Source: Paramecium tetraurelia | Taxonomy: Eukaryota; Ciliophora; Oligohymenophorea; Peniculida; Parameciidae | DNA length: 64,000 nt | Direction of reading: 5' to 3' | Assembly: GCF_000165425.1 (NCBI RefSeq) | Contig: NW_001799621.1 | Coordinates: 305,784-369,783 of the forward strand | In this document: one piece after another, positions 1-12,828 of the stretch | How positions within the stretch are numbered: the first letter of the stretch is position 1 | Layout of the letters: each line of letters starts with the position of its first letter | Position numbers and translations under genes: made by a program | Notes under the pieces: generated by a model | What the model was told of the DNA's origin: nothing | The model's input: only the letters and a program-made list of their open reading frames with translations | The model's database searches: none

Positions 1-3000
1 ATTCGATTTCGACTTCTCCCAGCAAATCATCACTCATAGCATCAGAGTCATAGATTTACAAAAATATTGGTTTGTATTGTTCTTTGATTAGATTGCAATT
101 CCATTGATATTGAAAATTGAATATTGGATTGATGGTCTTATCAATTTATTTGCTCTTCACATTGTGACTATCTGGAAATGTCAACTTGCAATAGGGATCT
201 GCAGTGACTCCATCATCTGGTCTCAATCCCAAAGCCACAGGGATGTTAATAAACAATTTCCCCTTCATGGGCCTTTTGTTTTCCTATTGTTGTTCTCTCA
301 ATATGAAATCCAAATCCTCTGTTAATGGCAAGGGAGGATCATTATTTTGAATCCCCTACAAACAATACATAATTTATAAATAGATCTTGCCGAATTCTTT
401 GGTCTTGTATTTCTTTTGCATCTTCTAATCTCCTTGTAAGTCCACTACTTCATTGAACTTCCACACTTGAGGATTGTTAAAAGTATCCAACAAATCAATA
501 GTGCAATATCCCATCAATTCGTCATTTACCAAATCATCATCAAACACTTCCACTCTTAAAGGTTAAATCGTGTCTTTGGGCATCGACACATTAATATTAA
601 ATATAGTTTTCCAAGAAGGGTTGATGGTATCAGGTTTAGACAGTGTTTCTACTTTCTTGCCTCCTGGTACTTTGAACACTACATATGGATCACTTGCTTT
701 GCTATCAGCCACAACCAGTCCTCTAGCATGTACTAAGAATATTCTTAATTAACCGGAATAAATTCCTTATTTCGAATTTATTATCTCAAATAGGTTCTCA
801 GTCAATGGAGCCTCTGCTTAATCATCAATCATTCCTCTTTCAATAAATTTGGCTTGAATATACAAAAAACCAATCGACCCAAAATTCTTACTGTTTGCAG
901 CAGCACTTAGATTGTACACTTAATTGATAGCCCATTCTCCAGGATGAGACACGCACTCCTCCCATTACATGTCTACATATCCAATCAAATCATCACTCAA
1001 GATGTTGGAATCTTTGACTAATACTTTTAAAGGTGTCTTCCCTGTCTCCTTCTTTACTTTGAATTGATTTCTCAAGATCTAATTGAAAATAGGATTTATA
1101 GAAGACGAGATCGTTTCTGTTTTCAATTCCTTGCCGCCTGGAAAATTAACAATAACATATGGATCTGGCGAATCTGCTTTCAATTCTCTGGCATGCACCA
1201 CTTTAATGACTAGTTCACCATCAATGAAATTGGGATCTGGATCAGCACAACCACTGGAATCAAACTTATCCTTTGCTTTTAAATTGGGATCCTTCATGCC
1301 TTTTGGAACCCAATAGCATTAGATGTAAATTTAAGCTGGCTGTTTAGCCTTGGGATCAATGACGTCAAAATAATCATTTATAGACCATTTACATGGCTAT
1401 TCAATACATGGAGCCAGATCCACTTTACATATACCTAACTCATCATCACCCAAAACATCTTCATCAAATAATTGGAATTCAAGTGGAGGATATGGTGCCT
1501 CCTTTGGCATCAATACCTTTATCTATTACAAATCTCTCCATTCTGGATTCAAACTGCACTTCACTGTCTTCGATTGTATCTTGATCTCTTTGTCAAATGA
1601 TTTAATTTTGGCAATACAATAAGGATCGGAAGTATCTCCATCATCCGCTCTCAGGTTCTTACCTCTTACAAAGAGAATCTTTAGAGTCCCTTCAATCATA
1701 TCATCTAAAGTCAACTATTTCTTCTTCTCCTCCTTAGATACTCCCTCTCTGAATCCTATAATCTGTTAAAACATCGATTATGGGATGTATCTAATCTTTA
1801 AATAGACCTTCGTGTTCTCCTGAAGTGAGTAACTCTTCTCCGATAGGAATTCTCCTGGATTGAGTAGACATTCACTCCAATCTATGTAAAACTCACCTAT
1901 GATTTGAGTATTTGTTTATAACAAATTTTTAGGAGTCTCCACGTAAACCTTCACATAAACCGAATCAATAGGTGCATTTGCGATGCATTTCAAATCTTGC
2001 AAGTATTTACCTTCCCAATACAGATCGTTTGATGCTGTCAATTAAGCCTAAGGCTTCTTGTCAATCGACATGAATTTTAGATGCATGAAGAATTTTGGTT
2101 CCTTCAATTACTTAAAATCCTACTTCAAAATACACTAGATTGGTATCACTTCTAAAACACCCTCCTCCACTATCGTTGCATTTATTTTATTTCCAACTAC
2201 TGGTCTTTTGATTTCCACTTCTTCGCCAGGGATAAACTTAATCGCAATATTAACAAATCCTTAAGGCTTAAACATTTTGCTTTGCTCCTTGATGTAAGTA
2301 GTATTTTGGAGTTAGAATTTGTTATTGATCACCCATTGATTTGGTTTATCAATGGTCTATTTCCACATGATCTTAACATCTCCCACAAAATTGTCCTCCT
2401 CAACAGCATTTCGGTATAACCTAATCCAAACATATTCGCATAGATTCTCTTTCAAGGCTTACCCAATTGGAAAGATGAAAGCCTGCTTAAATTCACTCTG
2501 ATCGAAAAGAATCACTGATTTTTCCATAACATTACCTCCCTTTAAAATAATGTGACAACACAATGATTTTGAATTGATTTAAGACCCATTAATCAACTAA
2601 ACCTTTAAGAATCCTGTAATCTTTGTAAAATCTTTAGTATCAATGTTCCACTCTTTAATTTCTTATTGCAATTCTGTTTACGTAGCCGCTATATCCTCAT
2701 AAGGATTATCCTCATCCTAAACTTAGATTCTATCCTGCTCATCAACCACAATTTCTTCGTCTCCTTATTCCTCTCTTAACTTCTGGTAGTTATTCAGAGT
2801 TTCTCTCATTTCTTCCAATGAAACTGAACCACTCTTATCTGAGTCGAATATAGCAAACATGTTATTTAAATCTTTCTAATTCAATATGATTTTCAAAGAC
2901 TTGAGTCCTTGCTTAAGTTCTGCTGGACTCAAAGATCCTGATCCATCAGTATCTATCAGTTCAAACATCTTCTCAACTGTGAGATTTCTAGCTTTAATGG

Positions 3001-5458
3001 CGTCCAGTAATTTACAAAACAATGCCTATTCAAATTATTCCCTTTATTTTGGTCGATCCTACAATATTTAAGCCCACTCCTCAATTCCTATTAATTTCTT
3101 CTGTCCCAAAAAGCCTCCAATTCTACATAAAGAATGGATGTCTTATTAACTGAGTTTTAGGGACGCTAGAAATTGCCTAAACTCCTCTTAGGTTAATGAC
3201 CCATCCAAATCACCATCGAATGTTTTCATTCGTTGTTTCATGGGTGGTGGATTACCTTTCAATGCTTTCAATAACACAATAATGGCATCATCATCCTATA
3301 GATTATCCATCCCACCTGCAGCATTTGTAGGTAATACCTCAGCTTAAATCTTCTATTTCTCCTTCATTAAAATATTCTTCTCCTCCAACAGTTAATTTTT
3401 CTCAAACTCGAATTACTTATTTGCATTTAATCTCTCTTATTGCATCTTTTCTTTCTCCAATTGAATTTAGGCCAAAGTCTAAGCCTTCACTTATGACAAT
3501 TTCTCATCATTAGATGCCTTAATGGTTTAAAGGCTCTTCAAAAACAACTAACCTGCCTTAGCCCTAAGAGTTTTCTCTTGATCCTTGCTGGCCTATAATT
3601 ATTCCTTTAACTCCGATATTTGAGTCATATACTCTTAAACCTCCTCCTCTGATATGCCCTGAGGCTAATTTCTTAACTCCTCATTTTCCTACTCCAATCT
3701 CTTAATTGTCTAATTCAGTTGCTACTTGTCCTTATCCAACTTACTTATGGTTTCATCCTTACTTTTTAATTGCTTATTGAGGGTATCAATTTGTGCTTGC
3801 AATTTCTCACTATTTGTTTTGTTCTACCTCTAAGTTACTTCCAATTAGGCTCTTGTTTATGCTAAGTCTTAATCAGTTTCGAATAGATGTTTAGCTTTAA
3901 TTTAAATCTCAGTTTCCAAATCAGTGATCCTAGCCAGGTACTCTTGTTGCATCTTTCTTCTCATCTCTTCAATTTACTCGGTCCTTTTCACTGCTCCACT
4001 GCCATCAAACCACATTTCCCCATAAAATCCATCTATGACATCCTCATTGCCACTACCTGAAGGGAGTTGCCTATCGAATGGACACAAAATGTTAAACGTC
4101 CTCACACATGCCTCTCCTGGAGGAACATCCTTAACAGCCCCATACAATTCTTCCATTGTGTTTATCCCCTCCATCCAAGACCCTGTATAAACATATGGCC
4201 GTTTTAGATGATGATTGGCTCGAATCCCCGATTCCTATACTTTTTTCATTATGGTAAAGAACTTCTCCCTAATCCATTAATTTATGGATGCCGGAGCCCA
4301 CTTCACTTGTAGAGGAGGAGGCTCAGCAGATACTATCTCCTTCTCCACAATTGGAAATTAAGGAGATTGTTATGGCTGTTTATTTGCGACTACTATGGAT
4401 GATGTAGGTGCTTATTCTTTCTTTTAATTTGTTAGTTTCTAGCCTTAAACAGCTTAATCTAAGAATTTCAAATCTTGATCCTAATTATTCATTGGTGAAG
4501 AACTGTAAACAATCAACACCTCTCTCGTTCTGTCATTGGCAGCCAACTCCAATGGAGTCTTTTAACTCCTGTCTCTCAATTACATGCTTTCCTATCCACC
4601 TCTCTATAATAAAACTGGGATGGCTCTTGTTTTTCCACCCTCCGAAGCATGATGAATCGGAGTTTTCAAATCCTCATCCAAAGCCATGGAATTGGCCTTG
4701 AAGTCCAGGAGAGTCCTTAATAAACTCACCTAGTGTTGCGAGGAATTCCACACACAATAATGCAATGGGGTTCTCTTCTTCTGATCCACATCATTTGACA
4801 ATTCTGGCTTTGTTGCCAATACCAACTACAATGTCTGTGCACTTGGACATGAGGCAGCAAAATGAATACAGGATCGGCCCAAGGAATCTCTGGCAGTTAT
4901 ATCCGCTCCCGCCTTCAACAATGTATCAACTATTGTTTCATGGCCGTGCAAACACCCATAATGCAAAGGCGTCTTCAAAGTCCGATCTCTACAATTCGGA
5001 TTGAAACCACTCATCAATAGTATTTCCACTATGCTCAAATGACCCTCGATTGTTGCCACGTGCAAAGGGCTTTTTTTAGTTTAGTCTACACACTGCTTGA
5101 TTTGAGGATCCTTTGACTCTTTCAAGTACTATCTCACTTTTACGAGATCACCGCGCGAACAATTGATAAACAAAGCTGAATGTTCTGAATTGTCTTTCCT
5201 TGCCATCCAATTTATATCGAACTTCGATCTATTCAACCTTTCCAAAGCCTTCACTTCGAATTTCCCTTGCCAATCCAGTCCTGTGTGCTACTGAAAGACT
5301 TTCCCAAAATTTGGAATTATGAGTGCAGTCGCAACCTCCTCCAAAGCCAGCCCCTCGAATCCCTTCCTTTGGAACTTCTATATCAACCCCTTTATTTGCT
5401 GATCCGATATTTCGTCAGGCCCTCCAGATCCATTATCAAGAGCTTTATTATAATTCAT
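1..5458 (-). CDS. Ankyrin / coiled-coil / EF-hand / multi-C2 protein, 3' end outside the window
   Basis: One open frame (TGA as only stop) runs from the ATG at 5458 to the window edge, at least 1819 codons, with no intron needed. Order seen: ankyrin repeats at about residues 100-310 (for example TPLHYGCLHGHETIV); a conserved block near 390-490 containing WIREKFFTIMKKV; a long E/Q/K-rich coiled coil near 490-690; three EF-hand loops near 743, 830 and 866 (DGDLDGSLTQEEF, DTDGSGSLSPAEL, DSDKSGSVSLEEM); then at least four clear C2 domains (about 1250, 1400, 1570 and 1710 onward; motif DPYVIV or DPYCIA) and a weaker one near 940. EF-hands and C2 domains both bind calcium, and C2 domains usually bind membranes, so a calcium-dependent membrane or cortex scaffold is inferred. 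The combination does not match a protein I can name. Confidence 0.85.
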
Positions 5459-6469
5459 ATTATAAATTAATTATTTTTAATTATACTCTCATTACTTTTC
5501 AATCAGTGTAAATTAATCATTTCGCATTCCATTATATGTTAAATTACTTGATTAAGTGCATTTTTCATAACTGAAACCATCCTATTAAAAACATTATTAA
5601 TTTAATTTTGTTATTATTAATAAGTATTATTTAAATGAACCAAATTTTTAATAATATACTCATGATATTATCAATGCTCACAGTAATTTAATTAGTTTTA
5701 AATAAATATATCCTTCTATGAGTGTCTTCTTAATTTTGCCTCACCCTATAATCGATTTATAAGTAGTCAGATCAAGGGAGCATTTCAGGATTTCAAATAC
5801 TATTTTGTAATGACTATTAATCTCATTTGAGTTGTCAGCACTTCGACAATGAGTAAATGGTGAAAACTGTGTTTATGCAAAATAAAAGTTAATATTAGTG
5901 TTCAAATCAAAGGGATTTGACATAAAATAAATTGTAAAGCAGATAGATTAATATCATAAGAAATTATGCTCATAAAATCAAAAGATTGAAAAGATAATTT
6001 GAATAATATAACCTGAGTATGAAACGAATTATTTGGTTATTTAAAGAAAATATATTTGCTAAATTTGGCTTTATAATCAATGACTTCATAAAAGCCTCTA
6101 CGTGAGAAGATCTGCAGTTTTGCAATCAGAATTTGATTAAATAAGGATAGTATACCTATAGAGTTAATGGAAACATAATTGACATAAATTCTTAATATGG
6201 ATGAATTGGAGTAAATTGCAATCTGCCTACGTGTGTATTGCTTCCAGGATGAGTGTAAGAAGAGTTGTTGCTCTAATGTTAATATGGTGATAAAATTCGA
6301 TAATGTCAATTACTTGAGATTAGTGATTATTCAATAAAAAAGACAGAAATTATGGTTGTTCAAAAGTTGATTCAGATGTAGAGAGAAGATGTCAAAGTTT
6401 CGGAATATAAGTTTGTAATTGATATCGAAAATTGAATATTCAAATCGGCAAATATAAACTATAAAAATA
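5459..6469. other. Spacer, about 1 kb, with a weak coding-like stretch
   Basis: This lies between two divergently transcribed genes and probably holds both promoters. It is mostly AT-rich. At about 6137-6373 (+) a frame without TGA encodes a protein-like string (ATG near 6195, MDELEQIAICLRVYCF) that ends at one TGA. The same frame then runs into the start of the next gene. It could be a decayed 5' exon or chance. Confidence 0.3.
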
Positions 6470-9400
6470 ATGAAGAGCAAAAACAAGAAGTTATCAGCTT
6501 AAGATGGAAAATTTATTTATGAGGGTGATATAGTTACAGATGATAAGTCAAAATAGATGTTATATGATGGATAAGGATATCTATTTAATACTGAGACCAA
6601 GTGTTTTTTCAAAGGGACATGGAAAAGGGGGGAGAAAGTTTGCGGAATTGAAACTTTCCCCAATGGCGATGTTTACGAAGGTTAATACAAAGATGGAGTG
6701 TTTCATGGGCGAGGATTGATTTATAATAATGTGCAACTCTACCCTGATAAAAAAGGTTAATACCTCTATGATGGGTAATTTGAGCAGGGGTAAAAACATG
6801 GCTTTGGTAAAGAACAATACTTCACAGGGGGACGTTACGAAGGCTAATTCAAGTGCAATTAGAAGCATGGCCCTGGTAAATTAGTGTTTTCTGATGGATC
6901 CTATTTTGTTGGTGATTTTCAAAGAGGTAACTATTGTTGTTATAAAACTTAGGATTACCTAATGGGTTCGGAGTCCATGTCGCTTATTCTAAGGATAGAA
7001 TAGTGTCCACATTCCCTCCACCTTCCAATATATAAGAGAGACTGGAATCAGAGGCGAGGGAGGAGATCTAGGAGCAGGAATAAGAGAAAGAGAAATCAGA
7101 ATATTTATACGAAGGGGAGTTTGTTGATGGATACAAACATGGGTTAGGGAGATTGTATTATCCAAGTGGGTCCTATTTCTATGCCTATTGGGAGTATAAT
7201 AAACCCGCTCGTGATTTTATTGAGTATATTGCTGAAGGGCATAAATGGAGGATTCTTAATGTCAAATAGTTGCAGACTGACTAGAGCATTAACTTCTTCA
7301 AGATCATCAGAGATAACAAATCCTCCTGGATTGAGAAGTATCCCATTAAGGGCAACAGTTACCCTCCTGCTGAATTGGATGGATATAAAGTTCTTATTGA
7401 TGAGAAAGGATTGAAGCGAGAAGATTTCGAAGATCCAGAATTCGACTACTCTGAGCAATCGTTTAGCATCAAGGATGAAAACGACTAGCCAGTTGTTGCA
7501 CCTATTGAGTTTGAGAGAATATTTGCATCAAAATACTTCAAGAAGAAGGAATTCAAACTCTTCACTAAAGATATACAGCCTGGATATCTGCAATACTCAG
7601 AATAATATTGTTGTTAACAATTGACAGTTGTCTTAAATGCACTTACATTCCATTCCTACCTTTTAAATAAAGTATTTACTAGGAAATATGAAGCAGAGTA
7701 AGATTAATAATCTATATTTATAGAATTGGATTTTATTTCATTAAACTATTTTTGAAGAATGAATGGAAGGAATATATCATAGATGATAAAATACCTGTAT
7801 TTAAGTATGATAAAATGCCCATCTTCTCCAATTCCTAGGAACCAGAATTGGCATGGGTGATCTTATTCAAAGCATTTGCAAAGTACAATTAATCCTTCCA
7901 ATATTTTACGAATGATAAACTAACTAGAGCTGTTGAATATTTAACACTGCTGACAGGTATGCCAACTGTGTAATTCTCAATCCCCAATAATTTTGGGGAA
8001 AATCAAGAATATTCAGATTAAGTATTGCATACTCAATATTCTAGCAAAAAAAAATATGGAAAACCATGTCATAGAAATATTAAAGCACCAAAGTCAGGAT
8101 TTGTTATTTATACAAGGAGATGGAAGAAAGATTAAAATTACCCAGAAATACAGCCTATCAAATTGTGGATATGCAAGAGTCTTCTTTGGGGAAGAGAGAT
8201 GAATCATATTTTCTGCTGATTCTGGCATCACATTAGAAGCTCTCTTTGAAATAAGATATAACCAATTAAACTTCATAGGCTAGATACAAATTATAGGAAA
8301 GAAATCCTTAAGCTAGAGGCAACGAAGCCTACTTCTTAATGGAATACAAAGATTTTATCAAGCATTTTCAGTATGTCATCATGCTTTGCGCCACAAGATA
8401 CCCAATATAGAATTAATAACTGATAGAGCCTGAAGAAAAAGATAAACATAATCAAGAACTAAGATTTTTTTGCAGATTTAGAACAAATTTGACCCAAGAT
8501 TGTTTAATATGTGTCACTTAAGATCACTAAGACAAACAGGAAGAATATGTTGTTTAGGAAAGTAAGACTTAGATTATTATGTTTTAGAAACATTTCCTGT
8601 AAGAATTGTGCTTGCAAAAGAAAAGGACTTATTCACAAATAAGAATTAAGTTAAGAAAAAGATTGTATCAAGATGGACAGAGTAAGTAAGTCTTTCAAAA
8701 CAAGAAAGAGATAAAGATAAAAAGGAAGATACTACCAAAGCTGAAATGAAATACACTTCCTTATTTGACTAAAACGCTGATAAAAAGTAGATTAACCCAT
8801 ACAAATACTGTTTTGGAAAAGGTTAGTCTTCAGGTAAGATGCTATTTAAGGATGCCTCTCTAGAAAGCGGAGCTTATGTATTGTTTGTCTAGGTTGAAAC
8901 AGGGGATAGCAAAGAATAGTTCGATTTAAAAAAAATGAAGTTTTGGATCACTATCCATAGTCAGAAACTCATCCAAATACAAAGGCTTGATTAACAGATT
9001 CTAGATTTCTAAAAATTAGTGTATGAGAGTGCTATTGCAATTGCTGATAAGCATTCCTAAGACACTAATAAATTTAAATACTTTCACAAAGGAGATCTGA
9101 GTGAGTAGGAAAATGGAAGTAGTGATCTTGTAATTACCCAATACTTTATTAAGAAAGAAGGAACGTATTTACAGCATTTGCATAATAAGAGTTCGAATAA
9201 GATTTGGAGATAGAAGTTGTATTTCAAGTTGGATAACATGTAGATTATTGATCACAGAGAATCTTAGAAGTTGGACATCTGTTTATCCAAAAAATAGACA
9301 GCTTTAATCATAATTTAATAAGTGGGAGCAAAGAAATACAATTTAGAAGGAGGAGAAGGAATTTGTATTGTGGATTTATTGCATGATGAGTTGGCAGAGG

Positions 9401-9513
9401 AGGAATAGGAAGTCAAAAATAACGAGACTGCAACATTTCAAGAGGATAATTAGCAGATCTTCCAATAGACTACATCGAAACCTAAATTTGGGAGTTTATT
9501 TTTTAAAAGCTGA
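6470..9513 (+). CDS. MORN-repeat protein fused to a catalytically degenerate calpain-like domain
   Basis: Start at 6470, stop TGA 9511-9513. Introns at 6927-6952, 7698-7723, 8022-8044 and 8682-8704 (26, 26, 23 and 23 nt) leave 2946 nt, 981 residues. The N-terminal quarter carries MORN repeats (YEGQYKDGVFHGRG, YDGQFEQGQKHGFG, YEGQFKCNQKHGPG). The middle resembles the calpain C2-family peptidase core: a Cys-region helix (GYLQYSEQYCCQQLTVVLNAL), the WKEYIIDDKIPVF strand, ELAWVILFKAFAKY, and the block around NTAYQIVDM. In active calpains these hold LGDCW and GHAY. Here the Cys position is Ser in the simplest alignment and the His is Thr, so peptidase activity is unlikely. The C-terminal third has two further beta-rich stretches that may be calpain domain III-like. 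A scaffold role is inferred. Confidence 0.8.
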
Positions 9514-9640
9514 TAGAGAATATTAATTACATATATTTATTCAATTTTAACCAAAATTTCAAATAAAATTTAAGAATTATTTTAGCGGTAATTAGAAATT
9601 AATTTAAATTTCGAAATTTAGACATTAGAACCCCTTGGAA

Positions 9641-10897
9641 ATGAATCTATTTCCCTCTAGAAATCTTTTTTCAAACCCCAGTTCACCTTAAACTTTTGAG
9701 CCCAATCCATATAAGAAGTTATTTGTAAATCCTCCCTTTACACCTGAGTTTGGCAATTCAATTAAATAACCAATAAAACTATAAGTAACAGATGGAATTG
9801 GAATGATCTAAAAAAAATAATTAGCCTTGAAAATTTGCTAATAGAAGGAGCAAAATTATTAATTCGATTAAATTAATTCGCCACACACTCCCACTCAAAG
9901 TGAGAGAAAAGTGTAACAATCAACAGGAGAGAAAACTAAGCAAAATCAACTTAATAAGATAAATAAGGGGAAAGTATTTCGAAATTTGAATAAGCAATTT
10001 GATGGGGAATAAGGGGTTCCAAAAAGCAGATATTAGGAAGAATATATCCAAGTGGATGTCTTAGGAAGTGGTTATTTTGGATAAGTTTATAAATGCAAAA
10101 ATAGATTTACAAATTAAATTTGTGCAATAAAGTGCACAAAAATTAAAAATAACAAGTTAAACATAGATTTAGCCAACGAATCTCAAGCTTTGGCATATTT
10201 AAATTAAAAAGGAGCATGCAAGAATCTCGTCAGGTATTTTACTTCATGGCAAGAAGGGAACATGTTGTACCTGTTGATGGAATATTGTGATTATAGTGTC
10301 AGTTCAAGACAGGACTATGAGGAATTTGAAATTAAAAAAATACTCAAGGATATAACCAATGGATTGATATTCTTGCATGAATAACAAATAACACATCTTG
10401 ATATCAAACCAGAAAATATTCTATACAGTAAGAAAGATGGTTAATTCAAATTGGCTGATTTGGGTTTATCAAAGAAAATACAGCAACGATAGGAAGACGT
10501 GAGTGTTGGGGACTTCAGATACATAGCCAAAGAATTACTTAATCAGACAGAGATGCTTGATCTTTGCAAAACAGATATCTTCTCTTTGGGTGCCACTCTT
10601 TATTAATTGATGACTCGAAAGGAATTGCCATCAAATGGAGAGGAATGGCATCGTATTAGGGATGGTATTCAAATTACTGATTTCCCTGAGAACAGATATT
10701 CCCTTAGGCTGAGGAAATTGATTTGCAGAATGATGGAACCTGATCCTCTTTCAAGGATTAGTGCTAAAGAAATCTTGGATGATACATATATTTATGTCAA
10801 CAAAGAGAATTACATCAAATGGGAAAAGATACGTGGTTTGATTCTAAGAAGACAATTAGATTAATGCTTAATTAAATAACGAAAACTCAGTTTTTGA
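9641..10897 (+). CDS. Wee1-like protein kinase
   Basis: Intronless, 418 residues, ATG at 9641, TGA at 10895-10897. A Ser/Thr/Gln-rich N-terminal region (about 1-140) is followed by a kinase domain: glycine loop LGSGYFGQVYKC, lysine in CAIKCTKI, catalytic loop HLDIKPENI, magnesium loop DLG, and VGDFRYIAKELL, which matches the Wee1/Myt1 hallmark EGDxRYxAxExL. Wee1 kinases phosphorylate CDK1 on its glycine loop and delay mitosis. As in other Wee1 family members the catalytic loop lacks the HRD arginine. Only about 130 bp separate it from the upstream gene. Family assignment is good; the CDK target is inferred from the family. Confidence 0.85.
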
Positions 10898-10958
10898 TGG
10901 GATCTTCAATTAATTGAGATTTACTAATAAAATTTTGTTATATAAATTTTGTTATTTA

Positions 10959-11592
10959 ATGCAAGCCTAAATTCAATCAGAACAGGAAGAAAACAAACCA
11001 ATCAGAGGTTCCGAGGAGAACTAAAATGAATAATTGAACAAACAACAAGATCGAGTACAATCGTCATCAATACCAGTTAATGAAAAAACTAGACTGCCTC
11101 CTGAATCTAACATCAACTTGAAATAGGCTGCTTTCTAGGAAGTATCAAATGTTTGGCCACAATAAGCTCCTTTTGCATTCCCAAATATTGTAGCATAATA
11201 GATATAATCTGAAGTTAATTAAGGACAATAATCTTCTGCTTAGCAATCAGACAATTAATAAATTATGTCTCATTAGAGCATGCAATTTGCAGAAGGTTCA
11301 AAAATTCCAAATCATCTCAACTTGACTTAAACTCCAAAAATGAGACACTCTTAACAATTATAATGTAGATGGTGCAATCAAGCAGTATTCTCATAAATTG
11401 AAAATAAAATCGGACTGGCCTAATTGATACTTTGTCTAATATTCTTGCCTGCCTTTGGAATTGGTTTAATGTTTGTATGTTGTAATGTAGATATATATCT
11501 TAATCGCATAGACTTATAAAGATTGTTATCATTATTGTTCTCAATGTTCTGGTGAAATGGGAGTAGTAAAATTGATTGATTTTGAATGTTGA
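10959..11592 (+). CDS. LITAF-domain (SIMPLE-like) membrane protein
   Basis: One 25-nt intron (11487-11511) leaves 609 nt, 202 residues. The first 140 residues are polar and Q-rich. The C-terminus is a LITAF domain: CRWC zinc knuckle, a hydrophobic segment (GLAQLILCLIFLPAFGIGL), then CYHYCSQCSGEMG giving the second Cys pair. Without removal of the intron the second knuckle is lost and the frame ends early, which supports the splice. LITAF proteins are monotopic membrane proteins of late endosomes and lysosomes. Role here is inferred from the domain only. Confidence 0.85.
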
Positions 11593-11623
11593 TATCAACC
11601 TATAATATTAATTATATTTTACT

Positions 11624-12703
11624 ATGTTAGCTCCTCAATACATTTTAACGAAATTTCAGGAATTTTTAGAAACATAACTAGAGAATAAACCGAATAAAAA
11701 TGAAGTAATAAAGAAATTAAGAGACTTTAATAGATATTTTGCAGCAAACAATTACAATATCGGCAAAGGGTTTGAATATTTTTAGAATAATCAAAACAGC
11801 ATGCAATAATTGGCACCTATTCCAAAAATAATTATTGACAAACTTCAAATACCAGAAACCACTATGCAGCTTACTGGACAAGGCTTGCAGGGCTTGTATT
11901 ATGCAATTATGATTGGATTATAAAATAAGAAAGGGTAATTTATTGCCGAAGGGACAGCTTATTAACAATTAAATTAACTGATTAAAACAAACTAAATTCA
12001 TTAGAGTATAGGATTGTGGTACTTTACAGAGATAGCGTCAATTCTTTTGAAAAATAGTATAAATCTTAATTTGAGTAACCATCTACTAGAAAACGGCATA
12101 AAAATTAGCGATTAAATTGACATCAAGAATTTGTCAATTGGATAGAGTGCACTTTTAGTTGATAATCTTAAATATGTTATTAATGTTGATATACAATAAA
12201 TACTTTATTACAAGCCAAATAAAACATTGCACAGATTGGTATTATTGAATTCCAGCCTTCCAAATTGTGTTAAGATAATGATAGAAAATGACATTTATTA
12301 AGATGTGCTGTTGTTTTCTTTATTCCAAGAGGATTAGAATAATCAAAGAAATCAATAATAAAAATATCCACAACAACAACAACAACAATATTAATCTCAA
12401 TAATAATAAATATAATACAGTGGGTAATCAAGTAATAAATCAATATCAATTCAGTAATAAGTGAAGATGCTTTTGGAAGAGATGAATCAATAGACTGATT
12501 TATTAATAGAGCAAAATCAGTTGAAAACATTACCTGAATTTAAAGCCTAACAATATGTTAAGTAAATGAAGAATCAAATATTGTCAGAAGAGAAGAAGAA
12601 AAAGTGTCTCAAATGTTAACAGGAATTTAGTAGCGATATTGGAAGCATCGCAGGGTAAATTACAAATTTTTGTATGAAATGTTATAAAGAATTTTCAATT
12701 TGA
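11624..12703 (+). CDS. Uncharacterised Q-rich protein with C-terminal Cys pairs
   Basis: Intronless 359-residue frame, 31 bp after the previous stop, ATG 11624, TGA 12701-12703. I do not recognise a family. The first 240 residues look globular with I/L/N-rich helices. A glutamine tract written with CAA and TAA codons lies at about residues 245-275. The C-terminus has CLKC and CMKC about 25 residues apart, a likely zinc site. A nucleic-acid or protein-binding role would be a guess. Confidence 0.75.
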
Positions 12704-12828
12704 AACAATTATCATTGTTAATAATAACAAGCAGTATGTATTATATATATATATATTTTATGGTAATTTTTTGTAATTTCTTTAATAAATACAATTAACT
12801 TATTGTAATTAATTGGGAAATTTAGTGA

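Noticed and set aside
6037-6309. 90-codon minus-strand frame upstream of the MORN/calpain gene
   Set aside because: It lies within an AT-rich spacer, is rich in I/L/Y/F without pattern, and has no conserved-looking motif.
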